Counted from the stretch's first letter, positions 1 through 9,328 are shown. The stretch: DNA of 52,698 bases from Alcanivorax sp. (GCA_022449455.1 JAKUPL010000029.1:1-52698), one strand, 5' to 3'. Translations and numbers: made by a program. Notes: generated by a model from the letters alone, not told the origin.

Positions 1-51
1 TACTTCCACCTCGGCGGTCTTCAGCTGTATCCGGCTGGAATCCGTCAATGA
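1..51 (+). CDS. possible 3' end of an upstream gene
   Basis: The first frame is open from the window edge and reads 16 codons (YFHLGGLQLYPAGIRQ) to a TGA at 49-51. It would be convergent with the alcohol dehydrogenase, with palindromic repeat copy A between them. That is the same placement as repeat copies B and C. The fragment is too short to identify a family, and the other frames are also open for a while, so this is only a plausible reading. Confidence 0.25.
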   Translation, partial: YFHLGGLQLYPAGIRQ

Positions 52-79
52 TTACCCACCATGATTGGGGAAGACCCCA

Positions 80-178
80 AGTTAAAAGTTAAAAGTTGAA
101 AGGAACTACGCGGGCACGGCCCTGCAATTCAGCATGGCCGTGCCCGCGCTTTTAACTTTTCACTTTCAACTTTCAACT
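80..178. repeat. dispersed heptad palindrome, copy A
   Basis: A left arm of AGTTAAA/AGTTGAA heptads (about 80-102) and a matching right arm (about 149-178) enclose a perfect 13-bp GC-rich stem, CGCGGGCACGGCC at 109-121 and its complement at 136-148. The GC stem is flanked by U-rich sequence in either direction of transcription, so it could act as a bidirectional terminator between converging genes. Related copies lie near 15.3, 41.2, 45.1 and 52.6 kb. Confidence 0.85.
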
Positions 179-182
179 GATT

Positions 183-1310
183 TTAGTCGAAAACCACCAC
201 CTGCCGGATCGCCTCGCCCTTGGCCAGTCGCTCGAAGCCGTCGTTGATGTCTTCCAGCTTCAGGCGATGGGTGAGCAGCTTGTCCACCGGCAGGCGGCCG
301 GCCTGGTAGAGGGCCACGTATTCCGGGATGTCCAGGGCCGGAACGTGGCCGCCCAGGTAGGAACCCATCAGCGAGCGTTCCTCGGCGACCAGTTGCACCG
401 GGCTCACCGCCAGGCGGGTTTTCGGGTGGGGCAGGCCGGCGGTGACCGTTTTGCCGCCCTTGCCGGTGGCGGCGAAGGCGAATTCCAGGGCCGGGCCGAC
501 GCCGGCGAATTCCGCGGCGATGTCGACGCCGCCACCGCTGATCGCTTTCACCTGCTCCACCGCGTCCTGGTCACCGGAGTTGACCACATGGGTGGCGCCC
601 AGGGATTTCGCCATGTCCAGTTTGTCCTGGGCGATGTCGGCGGCGATCACCTGACGGGCGCCGCCGGCCACCGCGCCCAGCACCGCGGACAGCCCCACGC
701 CGCCCAGGCCCACCACCAGCACCGACTGGCCGGCGCGCAGACCGGCGGTGTGCACCACCGCGCCCACGCCGGTGAGCACCGCGCAGCCGAACACGGCGGC
801 GATGTCGAACGGCAGGTCCTTGGGAATCCTGACCGCCGAGCGGCGCGAGGTGACCACATGCTCGGCGAAGCCGGACACGCCCAGGTGATGGTTCACGGTG
901 GTGTCGCCCTGATGCAGACGACGGCCGCCGCCCAGCAGTACCCCTTCATTGTTGGCCACCGCCCCCGGCGCGCACAGGGCGGCGCGGCCGTCCAGGCAAT
1001 AGGGACAGGTGCCGCAGCTGGGCACGAAGGAAAACACCACATGGTCGCCCACTTCCAGGTCGGTGACGCCGGGGCCCACTTCCATCACCTCGCCGGCGGC
1101 CTCGTGGCCCAGCGCCATCGGCAGCGGCCTGGGCCGGTTGCCGTCGATCACCGACAGGTCCGAATGGCACAGGCCGGCGGCGCGCACCCGCACCAGAATC
1201 TCGCCGTGCTCGGGAGCGTCCAGCTCCACTTCTTCGATTTTCAGCGGTTGGGAGCTGCCGTAGGGGCGCTCGGCGCCCATTTCCCGAAGTACTGCCGCGC
1301 GGGTTTTCAT
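183..1310 (-). CDS. zinc-dependent alcohol dehydrogenase (MDR family)
   Basis: This 375-residue protein is a medium-chain dehydrogenase/reductase that should oxidise an alcohol to an aldehyde or ketone with NAD(P). It shows the catalytic zinc cysteine (GLCHSD, about residue 48), the GHEAAGEV motif (about 69), the four-cysteine structural zinc loop (CGTCPYCLDGRAALC, about 99-113) and the glycine-rich nucleotide loop (VVGLGGVGLSAV, about 199). The length is typical of class I/III-like enzymes. Its ATG overlaps the stop of the upstream permease gene by 4 bases (ATGA), so the two are probably translationally coupled and cotranscribed. The substrate cannot be read from the sequence. In a hydrocarbon degrader a medium- or long-chain alcohol is a reasonable guess, and that is inference. 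Confidence 0.9.
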   Translation of the reverse strand: MKTRAAVLREMGAERPYGSSQPLKIEEVELDAPEHGEILVRVRAAGLCHSDLSVIDGNRPRPLPMALGHEAAGEVMEVGPGVTDLEVGDHVVFSFVPSCGTCPYCLDGRAALCAPGAVANNEGVLLGGGRRLHQGDTTVNHHLGVSGFAEHVVTSRRSAVRIPKDLPFDIAAVFGCAVLTGVGAVVHTAGLRAGQSVLVVGLGGVGLSAVLGAVAGGARQVIAADIAQDKLDMAKSLGATHVVNSGDQDAVEQVKAISGGGVDIAAEFAGVGPALEFAFAATGKGGKTVTAGLPHPKTRLAVSPVQLVAEERSLMGSYLGGHVPALDIPEYVALYQAGRLPVDKLLTHRLKLEDINDGFERLAKGEAIRQVVVFD

Positions 1311-2728
1311 GGGGTGTCCTCTTGGTTGTTCCGGGGAGAGTGGTCCTGGGAAGAAGTGTCCCGGGGATCAAGGTCCTTGGTAAAGGTCTGGTCGTTCTCG
1401 CCACTGAAGAAGTGGCGACCGTAGATCAGGAAGCACAGCGCCACGCCCACCGCGAACGCCCAGGTGGCGCCCTGGGTGGCCAGCACCGCCGCGGTGACGC
1501 CGGCGATGCCCAGGTCGCGCTGGCTGCGCGCTTCGAGAATACCGATGCGCACGCTCACGTAGCCCTGGATCAGCAGGGTCAGCGCCAGGGCCACGCCGAG
1601 AATCGGTTCCACCAGGCTGACGATGGGCATCAGAATCAGGCCGGTGTTGGTGCCCCAGCGGAACGAGCCGGCGCCGCCGAAGATCGAGTCCATCGCCTTG
1701 CGACCTTCCTTGAAGCGCTCCACGATCACCACGTGCATGGCCGCCCACAGCGGCCCGCACATGGCCACGTCCGGGCCGATGATGCTCATGGTGGCGTTGC
1801 GACCGCCGAAGATCATGTGCGCCCGGTCCGGGTCGTAGTCGATCTTCTCGTCGCGGCGGGCTTCGTCCGCCTCGGTAAGCAGCGCCTTGCCCTGCAGCAC
1901 GTCGCCGAACAGCACGATGTAGGCGGCCAGCATGGTGGGCACCGCCTGCAGGAACATCTGCGGCGATGGCAGGCCCAGCCCGAACACCGTGTACTCGGTC
2001 CACAGGGTGACGAAATCCGGCTTGGTGAAGCCCCATTCGATGGTGGGCCAGGGGGCCTCGGCGAACAACGGCGCGATGACGATGGCCAGGGCGATGATCG
2101 GGAAGATGCCGAGCTTGCCCAGCAGGCCCCAGAAGCGGTTGCGGTTTTTCAGCCACGCGAAGTGCCGGGAGAAGATCAGATAGAAGGCGATGCCGATGGC
2201 GATGGAAATGGTCCAGGGGAAGCTTTCGAAACGGCCGCCCACCTTGAACACCGAGATCACCGCGGCGATGCCGGCGCCCATGATGATGCCGGCCTTGATT
2301 GCCGGCGGCACCAGGCCCACCACCTTTCTCGACAGCCCGGTGGCGCCCAGCCCGATGCAGAACAGCCCCAATAACAGCTGGAAGGCGATCAGCGCGTGCA
2401 CCCGTTCCGGACCCTCCGGGAAGGTCTCGCAGTAGACGATCAGCAGCGGGATGGCCGGGGTGATCCAGCCCGGCACCACCGGGTCGCCCAACAGGTGGTG
2501 GGTCAGGTAGAGCAGGCCATTGAGCAGCACCACCGCCAGTGCCGCCTCGAAAGGCATGCCCAGCAGCTCGGTCATCAACGGAATGGCGGCGAGATCCACC
2601 GCGCACATCAGCAGCCCCTGGAAGTAATCGGGCCACTCGAAACGGTAATGCAGAAACGGCAGGCGGACCTTGAACGGACCCAGGGGCCAGTAACGGGTCT
2701 CGCCGTCCGCGCGACGGTAATCGGTCAT
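1307..2728 (-). CDS. multi-pass permease (DUF3360/NCS2-like)
   Basis: A 473-residue polytopic membrane protein with about 11-12 hydrophobic segments and a charged C-terminal tail. The middle stretch (AIKAGIIMGAGIAAVISVF) and the later glycine-rich NATMSIIGPDVAMCGPLW segment are reminiscent of the xanthine/uracil (NCS2) and SulP transporter fold. The overall sequence looks closest to the poorly characterised DUF3360 group. It is the first gene of a two-gene unit and overlaps the alcohol dehydrogenase by 4 bases. This suggests uptake of a compound, possibly an organic acid or alcohol, that the dehydrogenase then handles. The transported substrate is unknown. Confidence 0.75.
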   Translation of the reverse strand: MTDYRRADGETRYWPLGPFKVRLPFLHYRFEWPDYFQGLLMCAVDLAAIPLMTELLGMPFEAALAVVLLNGLLYLTHHLLGDPVVPGWITPAIPLLIVYCETFPEGPERVHALIAFQLLLGLFCIGLGATGLSRKVVGLVPPAIKAGIIMGAGIAAVISVFKVGGRFESFPWTISIAIGIAFYLIFSRHFAWLKNRNRFWGLLGKLGIFPIIALAIVIAPLFAEAPWPTIEWGFTKPDFVTLWTEYTVFGLGLPSPQMFLQAVPTMLAAYIVLFGDVLQGKALLTEADEARRDEKIDYDPDRAHMIFGGRNATMSIIGPDVAMCGPLWAAMHVVIVERFKEGRKAMDSIFGGAGSFRWGTNTGLILMPIVSLVEPILGVALALTLLIQGYVSVRIGILEARSQRDLGIAGVTAAVLATQGATWAFAVGVALCFLIYGRHFFSGENDQTFTKDLDPRDTSSQDHSPRNNQEDTP

Positions 2729-2749
2729 GATGATGTCCCGAGCTGAGAT

Positions 2750-2774
2750 AGTATTTTGAAATTATGGAAATACT
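2750..2774. promoter_or_regulatory. inverted repeat upstream of the permease gene
   Basis: AGTATTT at 2750-2756 and AAATACT at 2768-2774 form a perfect 7-bp inverted repeat with an AT-rich 11-base spacer, 22 bases upstream of the permease start. The short region is markedly more AT-rich than its surroundings. This fits a promoter or operator for the permease-dehydrogenase unit. No regulator gene is adjacent. Confidence 0.45.
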
Positions 2775-2809
2775 GTAGAGGTCCGCGTCACCGGGTCAAC
2801 CGTTACCGC

Positions 2810-3571
2810 TCAGGTCTGTGCCACGCCGTACAGATAGCGGGCGATCATGGCCAGGCACATCAGCACGATCAGCGGCCGGATCAGTCGCTGGCCGCCGCGC
2901 AGCACCGCGTGGGCGCCCAGCCAGGCGCCCAGCATCTGGCCCAGGATCATGGTGGCGCCCACCAGCCACAGCACCTTGCCGCCGATCACGAACAGCGTCA
3001 GCGAGGCGATGTTGCTGGCGAAATTGAACGCCTTGGCGTGGGCGGTGGCGGTGATCAGCTCGCGGCCGCGCAGCGCCACCTCCGCCAGGGAGAAAAAGGA
3101 GCCGGTGCCGGGCCCGAAGAAGCCGTCGTAGAAACCGATGGCCGGCACCACGGTGCGCTCGTAAAGCGCGGCGCCCAGACGCGGTGCCCGTTCCACCCGG
3201 CCGGCCCCCGGTGTGAGCAGGAAGTACAGGGCGATCACGGCCAGCACCACCGGCACCAGCACTTCCAGGGCGCCGGTGTCGACCACCTGCACCACCACCG
3301 TGCCCACGGCGCTGCCGGCCAGGGCCCATAGAAAGGGCCGGCGCACCGCCGCCGGCGAGAAGCGGCGCAGCCGCAGCAGCGTGAAGGTGGCCATGCCCGA
3401 GCCGAAGGTGCCCTGCAGCTTGTTGGTGGCCAGCGCTTGCACCGGCGGCAGCCCGGCCAGCAGCAGACCGGGCAGGGTCAGCAGGCCGCCGCCACCGGCC
3501 AGGGTGTCGATAAAGCCGGCCAGCAGCGCCAGGCCGCCGAGCATCAGCAGGGTGGTGAGTTCCAGTTCCAA
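2810..3571 (-). CDS. TSUP family transporter (TauE/SafE)
   Basis: A 253-residue inner-membrane protein of the TSUP (TauE/SafE, PF01925) family, associated with export of sulfite, sulfonates or other organic anions. The hallmark N-terminal GFIDTLAGGGGLLTLP segment lies within the first 30 residues. A second family repeat (GFYDGFFGPGTGSFF) sits in the middle, matching the two-half architecture. About eight hydrophobic helices are visible. I chose the TTG at 3571 because a GGGGA Shine-Dalgarno sits 6 bases upstream and homologues start here. A TTG at 3595 would add 8 residues. The gene is divergent from the lipoprotein pair, and its substrate is undetermined. Confidence 0.85.
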   Translation of the reverse strand: MELELTTLLMLGGLALLAGFIDTLAGGGGLLTLPGLLLAGLPPVQALATNKLQGTFGSGMATFTLLRLRRFSPAAVRRPFLWALAGSAVGTVVVQVVDTGALEVLVPVVLAVIALYFLLTPGAGRVERAPRLGAALYERTVVPAIGFYDGFFGPGTGSFFSLAEVALRGRELITATAHAKAFNFASNIASLTLFVIGGKVLWLVGATMILGQMLGAWLGAHAVLRGGQRLIRPLIVLMCLAMIARYLYGVAQT

Positions 3572-3686
3572 GTCCGTTCCCCGGTGGGAAGCCAAAGCCG
3601 TTAAAGAGTGTAAAGCAGTGCAGCCGCCACGGCGTCATTCGCCGTAGCATGGGGTCCTACCACCGACTGGATTCAAGGAGGATCCC

Positions 3687-4460
3687 ATGCGTTATTCCCT
3701 GGCCCTGGTGGCCACCGGCACCATGCTGCTGGCCGCCTGCCAACCCCCGGACGATGACCAGAGCAAGGACAAAGCCACCGGCGACGGCGCGCCGATCCAG
3801 GAAAGCCAGCCCGGCGGCCAGGTCGGCGGCGACGACGCCACCGGTCAGCCGCGGCCCACCGTGGACAGCGCCGGCGCCCCGTCCGCCCAGGACGAGCAGG
3901 GCGCCAAGCCGGCGGCGAAGGGCAAGACCGCCACCTACAAAAGCGACGAGTACCGCGTTGAGGTCACCTTTCCGCGCAACCTCAAGGTGGTGAACAGCCG
4001 CGCCGGGCGTATCAGCGACACCGACGCGGACCATAACGGCAGTGACCGCCAGAGCCAGGCCAGCGACGACCAAGGCAGCTGGAAGGCGTTCGCCGGCAAG
4101 GACGAGGACGGCAAGCGCTTGCTGACCCTGAAGGTGCCTGACCAGCAGGCCCGCTTCCAGCTCGGCGTGAGCCGCTCCACCCAGGGCCTGAGCCATTGCA
4201 AGGACCAGCCCACCGGGGCCTCCGGCGACACCGAAACGTCGCGCACCATCGACGATGTGCCGTTCCGTCGTTACGAGGTCACCGAAACCGGCGAGAACGG
4301 CTACCGCATGATGCAGAGCTACCGGGCTACTTACGGAGAGGCCTGTTATGCCATCGACCTGATCGCCAGCGGCGAGGGCGACGCCGGTGACGGGGAGGCG
4401 CGGAAACAGGCGTTGGAGGATCTGCAGTCGGTGATCGACGGTATCCGCTTCACCAAGTAA
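3687..4460 (+). CDS. lipoprotein of unknown function, paralogue 1
   Basis: A 257-residue exported lipoprotein. A short signal peptide ends in the lipobox LAAC (Cys about residue 19), followed by an acidic, low-complexity linker to about residue 85. A folded domain then runs from about TYKSDEYRVEVTFP to the end. A strong AAGGAGG Shine-Dalgarno precedes the ATG. The folded part aligns with the next gene through an EYxVxxxFP/YP stretch, an LGVSR motif, a lone cysteine in SHC, a second cysteine in ACYAIDLI and a terminal DGIRF. The two conserved cysteines could form a disulfide in the periplasm. No named family was recognised. Confidence 0.8.
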   Translation: MRYSLALVATGTMLLAACQPPDDDQSKDKATGDGAPIQESQPGGQVGGDDATGQPRPTVDSAGAPSAQDEQGAKPAAKGKTATYKSDEYRVEVTFPRNLKVVNSRAGRISDTDADHNGSDRQSQASDDQGSWKAFAGKDEDGKRLLTLKVPDQQARFQLGVSRSTQGLSHCKDQPTGASGDTETSRTIDDVPFRRYEVTETGENGYRMMQSYRATYGEACYAIDLIASGEGDAGDGEARKQALEDLQSVIDGIRFTK

Positions 4461-4488
4461 CGGTGACGTTTCCACAGGAGGATCGACC

Positions 4489-5142
4489 ATGCGCGGCGTT
4501 ACCGCGACCCTGATGCTGGCGGCTCTGGCCGGGCTGAGCGGCTGTGATGCACCCTCGGCGAGCGGGGGCGGCGGGCACAGCACCGCTGTGGAATCCGGCG
4601 CCCCCCAGGCCCGCTACGAAAACGTGGAATACGGCATCGCCGTGGATTACCCGAAGGACGGAGTGGCCCGGGTGGACGACCGGGAGGCCGGCAAGGGCTA
4701 TTTCAATGAAGGCGGCTGGCGGGTGGGCGTGGGCCCGGACCAGCCCGGCGCCGCCCTGCTGGTACTGCGGCTGAAAGGCTCCGACGAGATTCGCACCGGC
4801 GAACTGCGACTGGGCGTCAGCCGCGACGAACAGGTACGGGCGAGCTGTACCGAGCTGGATGCCTGGGCCCGGCCGAACAGCGTCGGCGAGGCGGAACTGG
4901 ACGGCGTCGCTTTCACCACCTTCCAGGGCGGCGACGCGGCCATGAACCACAGCCGCCAGGTGCACGCCTGGCGGGCGCTGCGCGATGGCACCTGCTTCGC
5001 CATCGATCTGGTGGTGCAGGGAAGCAACGGCCAGGTGTACGACCCGCCCCGCGAGGCGCCGTTCAGCGAAACCCGCGCTTTCAACGACCTCAACGGCCTG
5101 CTCGGCGGCATCCACTTCATGGACGCCACCGCCCTCCACTGA
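4489..5142 (+). CDS. lipoprotein of unknown function, paralogue 2
   Basis: A 217-residue lipoprotein with signal peptide and lipobox LSGC (Cys about residue 19), a glycine-rich linker, then the same domain as the preceding gene (EYGIAVDYP, LGVSR, ASC, TCFAIDLV, GGIHF). It starts 28 bases after the first gene with its own AGGAGG site, so the two are likely cotranscribed products of a tandem duplication. The linker is much shorter than in paralogue 1, suggesting a different reach from the membrane. The function is unknown. Confidence 0.8.
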   Translation: MRGVTATLMLAALAGLSGCDAPSASGGGGHSTAVESGAPQARYENVEYGIAVDYPKDGVARVDDREAGKGYFNEGGWRVGVGPDQPGAALLVLRLKGSDEIRTGELRLGVSRDEQVRASCTELDAWARPNSVGEAELDGVAFTTFQGGDAAMNHSRQVHAWRALRDGTCFAIDLVVQGSNGQVYDPPREAPFSETRAFNDLNGLLGGIHFMDATALH

Positions 5143-5152
5143 CCGGCCGCGC

Positions 5153-8100
5153 TCAGGGCGCGGCGTGTTCCTCCTTGACCCGGAACCAGGCGGCGTACAG
5201 CGCCGGCAGGAACAGCAGGGTCAGGGCGGTGGCCACGATCAGGCCGCCCATGATCGCCACCGCCATGGGCCCGAAGAAGTCGCTCCGCGACAGCGGGATC
5301 ATCGCCAGCACGGCGGTCAGGGCGGTCAGCGCGATGGGCCGGAAGCGCCGCACCGTGGACTCGATGATGGCATCCCACTGGCTGCGACCCTGGTCGATGT
5401 CCTGCTGAATCTGATCCACCAGAATCACCGAGTTGCGCATGATCATGCCGGCCAGAGCGATGGTGCCGAGCATGGCCACGAAACCGAACGGCTCGCCGAA
5501 CAGCAGCAGGAACACGGTCACCCCGATCAGCCCCAGGGGCGCGGTGAGGAACACCATGGTGGTCAGCGAGAAGCTGCGCAGCTGCAGCATCAGCAGGGTC
5601 AGCACCACCAGAATGAACAGTGGCATGCCGGCGTTCACCGACGCCTGGCCCCGGGCGGACTCTTCCACGGTGCCGCCCACCTCCAGCAGATAGCCCGGCG
5701 GCAGCTCGGCGCGGATGCCGTCGAACTGCGGCCAGATGCGGTTCACCAGCGTGGCCGGCTGCTCATCGCCGTAGATGTCCGCGCGCACCGTCACCGTGGG
5801 CAGCCGGTTGCGGTGCCAGATAATGCCTTCCTCGAAGCCGTACTCCAGGGTGGCGATCTGGTTCAGCGGCACGCTGCGGCCGGCGTCGGTCTGCACCGCC
5901 AGGTTGCCAAGCTGGCCCAGGGCGTGACGTTCGCGGCTGTCGCCGCGCACCTCCACGTCGATCAGCTCGTTGTCTTCCCGGTACTGGCTCACCACCACCC
6001 CGGACAGGGAACTCTGCAGGGCCCGGGACAGGTCGGCGCTGTTCACGCCCAGGGCCCGGGCACGGGCCTGGTCGATGTCCAGACGCACCACCTTGCTGGG
6101 CTCCTCCCAATCCAGGTGCACGTTGGTCACCTCCGGGTTCTCGCGCACCTTGGCGGCCACCAGGCGGGCGATGGCGCGCACCTCGGGGATGTGCTCGCCG
6201 GACACGCGGAACTGGATCGGGTAGCCCACCGGCGGCCCGTTCTCCAGCCGCGCGACCCGGCTGCGCAGGGTGGGGAATTCCTCGCGCAGGGTGTCGATCA
6301 GCCAGGCGCGTACTTCCTCGCGCTCCTCGATAGTGCGGGTCAGCAGCACGAACTGGGCGAAGCTGGCCGCCGGCAGTTGCTGATCCAGCGGCAGGTAGAA
6401 GCGCGGTGACCCGGCGCCCACATAGGCCACGTAGTTTTCGATCTTGTCGTGGCCGGCGATCATTTTCTCCAGTCGCCGGGCCTGCTCGTCGGTGGCCGCC
6501 AGCGAGGCGCCCTCGTGGAGCTTCAGGTCCACCATCAGCTCCAGCCGCGCCGACGGTGGGAAGAACTGCTGCGGCACCAGCCGGAACAGGGCCACCGCCG
6601 CCATGAAGATCACCACGGTGAGCACGATCACGGTCTTGCGGTAGCGCACGCACCACAGCACCAGCCGCCGGAAGCGCTGATAGAAGGGCTTCTGATAAGG
6701 GTCGTGCACCTGGCCGCTGTCGTCGCGGCGGGCCAGGTTGGGCAGCAGCTTGTCGCCCAGGTAGGGCACGAACACCACCGCCGTGATCCAGGACACCAGC
6801 AACGACAAGGTGACCACCTGGAAGATCGAGCGGGTGTACTCGCCGGTGCCGGATTCCGCCGTGGCGATGGGCAGGAAGCCGGCGGCGGTGATCAGGGTGC
6901 CGGTGAGCATCGGGAAGGCGGTGCTGGTCCAGGCGAAGCCCGCCGCCTTGATGCGGCTGAGCCCCTGTTCCATCTTGATCGCCATCATTTCCACGGCGAT
7001 GATGGCGTCGTCCACCATCAGGCCCAGGGCCAGCACCAGCGCGCCCAGGGAAATCTTGTGCAGGCCGATGTCGAAGTAGTGCATCAGCGCGAAGGTCATG
7101 GCCAGCACCAGGGGAATGGACAGCGCCACCACCAGGCCGGTACGCACGCCCAGGGAAAAGAAGCTGACCAGCAGCACGATCACCAGGGCCTCGATCAGTA
7201 CCTGTACGAACTCGCCCACGCCCTGTTCCACCGCCGCCGGCTGGTCCGACACTTTGCGCAGTTCCAGGCCGGCGGGCAGGGTCTCCTGCAACCGCTTGAA
7301 CTCCGCGTCCAGGTGCTCGCCCAGAGCCAGGATGTCGCCGCCGTCCTTCATGGACACCGCCAGGCCGATGGCGTCCTCGCCCATGAAGCGCATGCGCGGC
7401 TGAGGCGGATCGCTGAAGCCACGGTACACCTGGGCGATGTCGCCCAGGCGCAGGGTGCGGCCGTCGGCGCGGATCGGGAAGCGGCGGATTTCGTCCACCG
7501 ATTCGAACTGGCCGCTGACCCGCAGCCGCACCCGGTCGCTGGGGGTCTCGAAAAAGCCGGCCTCGGCCACCGCGTTCTGGGATTGCAGGGCCTGCTGCAC
7601 GGCGCCCATGGGAATGCCCAGCGACGCCAGCTTGGTGTTGGAAATTTCCACCCAGATCTTTTCGTCCTGCAGGCCCACCAGCTCCACCTTGCCCACGTCC
7701 TTGACGCGCTGCAGGGCCAGTTGCAACCGGTCGGCGTAATCCTTCATCACCGCGTAGTCGAAACCGGGCCCGGTGAGCGCGTAGATGTTGCCGAAGGTGG
7801 TGCCGAATTCATCGTTGAAGAACGGGCCCTGGATGTCCCGGGGCAGGGTATGGCGGATGTCGCCGACTTTCTTGCGCACCTGGTACCAGAGGTCCGGGAT
7901 ATCCCGGGAGTGCATGTCGTCGCGGGCCACGAACAGCACCTGGGACTGGCCCGGTCGCGAGAACGAGGTGATGCGGTCGTAGTCGCCGGTCTCCATCAAT
8001 TTCTTTTCGATGCGCTCGGTGACCTGCCGCGATACTTCCTTGGCGCTGGCCCCGGGCCACACCGTGTTGATCACCATTACCTTGAAGGTGAACGGCGGGT

Positions 8101-8215
8101 CCTCGCTCTGACCGAGCTGGCTGTAGGAGAGGACGCCGAGGGCGCCCAGCAGAATCATGGCGTAGAGCACCAGGGTGCGGTTGCGCAGGGCCCATTCGGA
8201 AAGGTTGAAGCGCAT
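5153..8215 (-). CDS. RND efflux pump inner-membrane transporter
   Basis: A 1020-residue AcrB/MexB-type transporter (ACR_tran) that should export small toxic molecules using the proton gradient. It has the expected duplicated layout: an N-terminal helix, a large periplasmic loop, a helix block with the TM4 proton-relay pair (GLMVDDAIIAVEMM, about residue 400), a second loop, and a second helix block (GFVAMLGTIALAGMIMRNSVILVDQI). It starts 3 bases after the stop of the adaptor gene, so the two form one operon. No outer-membrane factor gene is nearby, so the pump probably uses a TolC-type channel encoded elsewhere. The sequence type resembles the multidrug (HAE) rather than the heavy-metal (HME) group. 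Confidence 0.93.
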   Translation of the reverse strand: MRFNLSEWALRNRTLVLYAMILLGALGVLSYSQLGQSEDPPFTFKVMVINTVWPGASAKEVSRQVTERIEKKLMETGDYDRITSFSRPGQSQVLFVARDDMHSRDIPDLWYQVRKKVGDIRHTLPRDIQGPFFNDEFGTTFGNIYALTGPGFDYAVMKDYADRLQLALQRVKDVGKVELVGLQDEKIWVEISNTKLASLGIPMGAVQQALQSQNAVAEAGFFETPSDRVRLRVSGQFESVDEIRRFPIRADGRTLRLGDIAQVYRGFSDPPQPRMRFMGEDAIGLAVSMKDGGDILALGEHLDAEFKRLQETLPAGLELRKVSDQPAAVEQGVGEFVQVLIEALVIVLLVSFFSLGVRTGLVVALSIPLVLAMTFALMHYFDIGLHKISLGALVLALGLMVDDAIIAVEMMAIKMEQGLSRIKAAGFAWTSTAFPMLTGTLITAAGFLPIATAESGTGEYTRSIFQVVTLSLLVSWITAVVFVPYLGDKLLPNLARRDDSGQVHDPYQKPFYQRFRRLVLWCVRYRKTVIVLTVVIFMAAVALFRLVPQQFFPPSARLELMVDLKLHEGASLAATDEQARRLEKMIAGHDKIENYVAYVGAGSPRFYLPLDQQLPAASFAQFVLLTRTIEEREEVRAWLIDTLREEFPTLRSRVARLENGPPVGYPIQFRVSGEHIPEVRAIARLVAAKVRENPEVTNVHLDWEEPSKVVRLDIDQARARALGVNSADLSRALQSSLSGVVVSQYREDNELIDVEVRGDSRERHALGQLGNLAVQTDAGRSVPLNQIATLEYGFEEGIIWHRNRLPTVTVRADIYGDEQPATLVNRIWPQFDGIRAELPPGYLLEVGGTVEESARGQASVNAGMPLFILVVLTLLMLQLRSFSLTTMVFLTAPLGLIGVTVFLLLFGEPFGFVAMLGTIALAGMIMRNSVILVDQIQQDIDQGRSQWDAIIESTVRRFRPIALTALTAVLAMIPLSRSDFFGPMAVAIMGGLIVATALTLLFLPALYAAWFRVKEEHAAP

Positions 8216-8218
8216 GGC

Positions 8219-9328
8219 TTACTCCTCGTGCGCGCCGTTCAGGTGCACCGGCCGGTTCTGGCGGTCCACCGGTCGGACTTGCTGGCCTTCGCGCAGTACC
8301 TGGGTGCCGGCGGCCACCACCCAGGCGTCCGCCGCCAGCCCGTCCAGCACCGGAATGCGCTCGGCGTGGTAGGCGCCGGTTTTCACCGGCGTTTTGCGCA
8401 GCGTATGGCTGGCCGGGTCGACCACCCACACATAGGGGTGGCCATCGTCGGCGGTAACCGCCGCCAGCGGCAGGCTCAGGGTGTCCTCGTCGTTGGCGCC
8501 GTGCACCAGCACCCGGGCGCTCTGACCCAGCTCGGCGCCCACCGATTCGTTATCGAACGCCACCCGCGCCTCGAAGGTGCGCGACGCCGGGTCCGCCGCC
8601 GGCGCCAGTTCACGGATGTGGCCGGGGAAGGTGTCGCCGGGCCGGGACCACAGTTCCACGGTGACCTCGTCGCCCACCTGGAAACGGTCCACGTCCTGCT
8701 CGGGCAGGTCGATGCGCACTTCCCGGTCGCCGTCCACGGCCAGCACGAACACCGTTTGACCGGCGGCCACCACCTGGCCGGCCTCCGCCAGCCGCCGGGC
8801 GATGACGCCCTTCTCCGGGGCTTCCAGCACCGCGTAGCCGGCCTGGTTGCGGGCCACGTCCATCTGCGCCCGGGCCTGTTTCAACTGGGCCTCGGCGGCC
8901 TGGAAGCGGCTTTCCACATTGTCGAACTGGGAGCGGCTCACCACGCCCCGGTCGAGCAGTGGCCGGTAGCGGTCCAGCTCGCTGGCGGCCAGTTGATGGT
9001 CGGCGCGGGCGGAGGCCAGTCGGGCGCGGGCGGCGTCCAGTTCCAGGCCCACGTCCTCGGCGTTCAGTTCCGCCAGCGGCTGACCTTGCTCCACCCGGTC
9101 GCCCACGGTCACCAGGCGGCGGCTGATCTTGCCGCCGATGCGGAACGCCAATTCCGGCTCGTAGCGGGCGCGGACCTCGCCGGGAAAGATGTCCATCAGG
9201 GCGTCGGCGCCCTGGGGTTGCACCACCAGAGCCGGGCGCGGCGCCGCCTCCTGGGGTGTTTCCGGGGACGAGCAGGCGGCCAGGGAAAGCGCCAAGGGCA
9301 GCACAATCAACAGCGGATAACGGAACAT
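8219..9328 (-). CDS. RND efflux periplasmic adaptor lipoprotein
   Basis: A 369-residue membrane-fusion protein (HlyD/AcrA family) bridging the RND transporter and an outer-membrane channel. The N-terminus is a lipoprotein signal with lipobox LAAC. It is followed by a lipoyl/barrel half (RIGGKISRRLVTVGDRVEQGQPLAELN), an alpha-hairpin rich in A, R and Q, and C-terminal barrel domains. I prefer the ATG at 9328 because a GGGGG Shine-Dalgarno is correctly spaced before it. The ATG at 9340 would add MGVY and overlap that site. It is divergent from the TetR gene across a 144-base region with two palindromes, so TetR control is likely. Confidence 0.92.
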   Translation of the reverse strand: MFRYPLLIVLPLALSLAACSSPETPQEAAPRPALVVQPQGADALMDIFPGEVRARYEPELAFRIGGKISRRLVTVGDRVEQGQPLAELNAEDVGLELDAARARLASARADHQLAASELDRYRPLLDRGVVSRSQFDNVESRFQAAEAQLKQARAQMDVARNQAGYAVLEAPEKGVIARRLAEAGQVVAAGQTVFVLAVDGDREVRIDLPEQDVDRFQVGDEVTVELWSRPGDTFPGHIRELAPAADPASRTFEARVAFDNESVGAELGQSARVLVHGANDEDTLSLPLAAVTADDGHPYVWVVDPASHTLRKTPVKTGAYHAERIPVLDGLAADAWVVAAGTQVLREGQQVRPVDRQNRPVHLNGAHEE

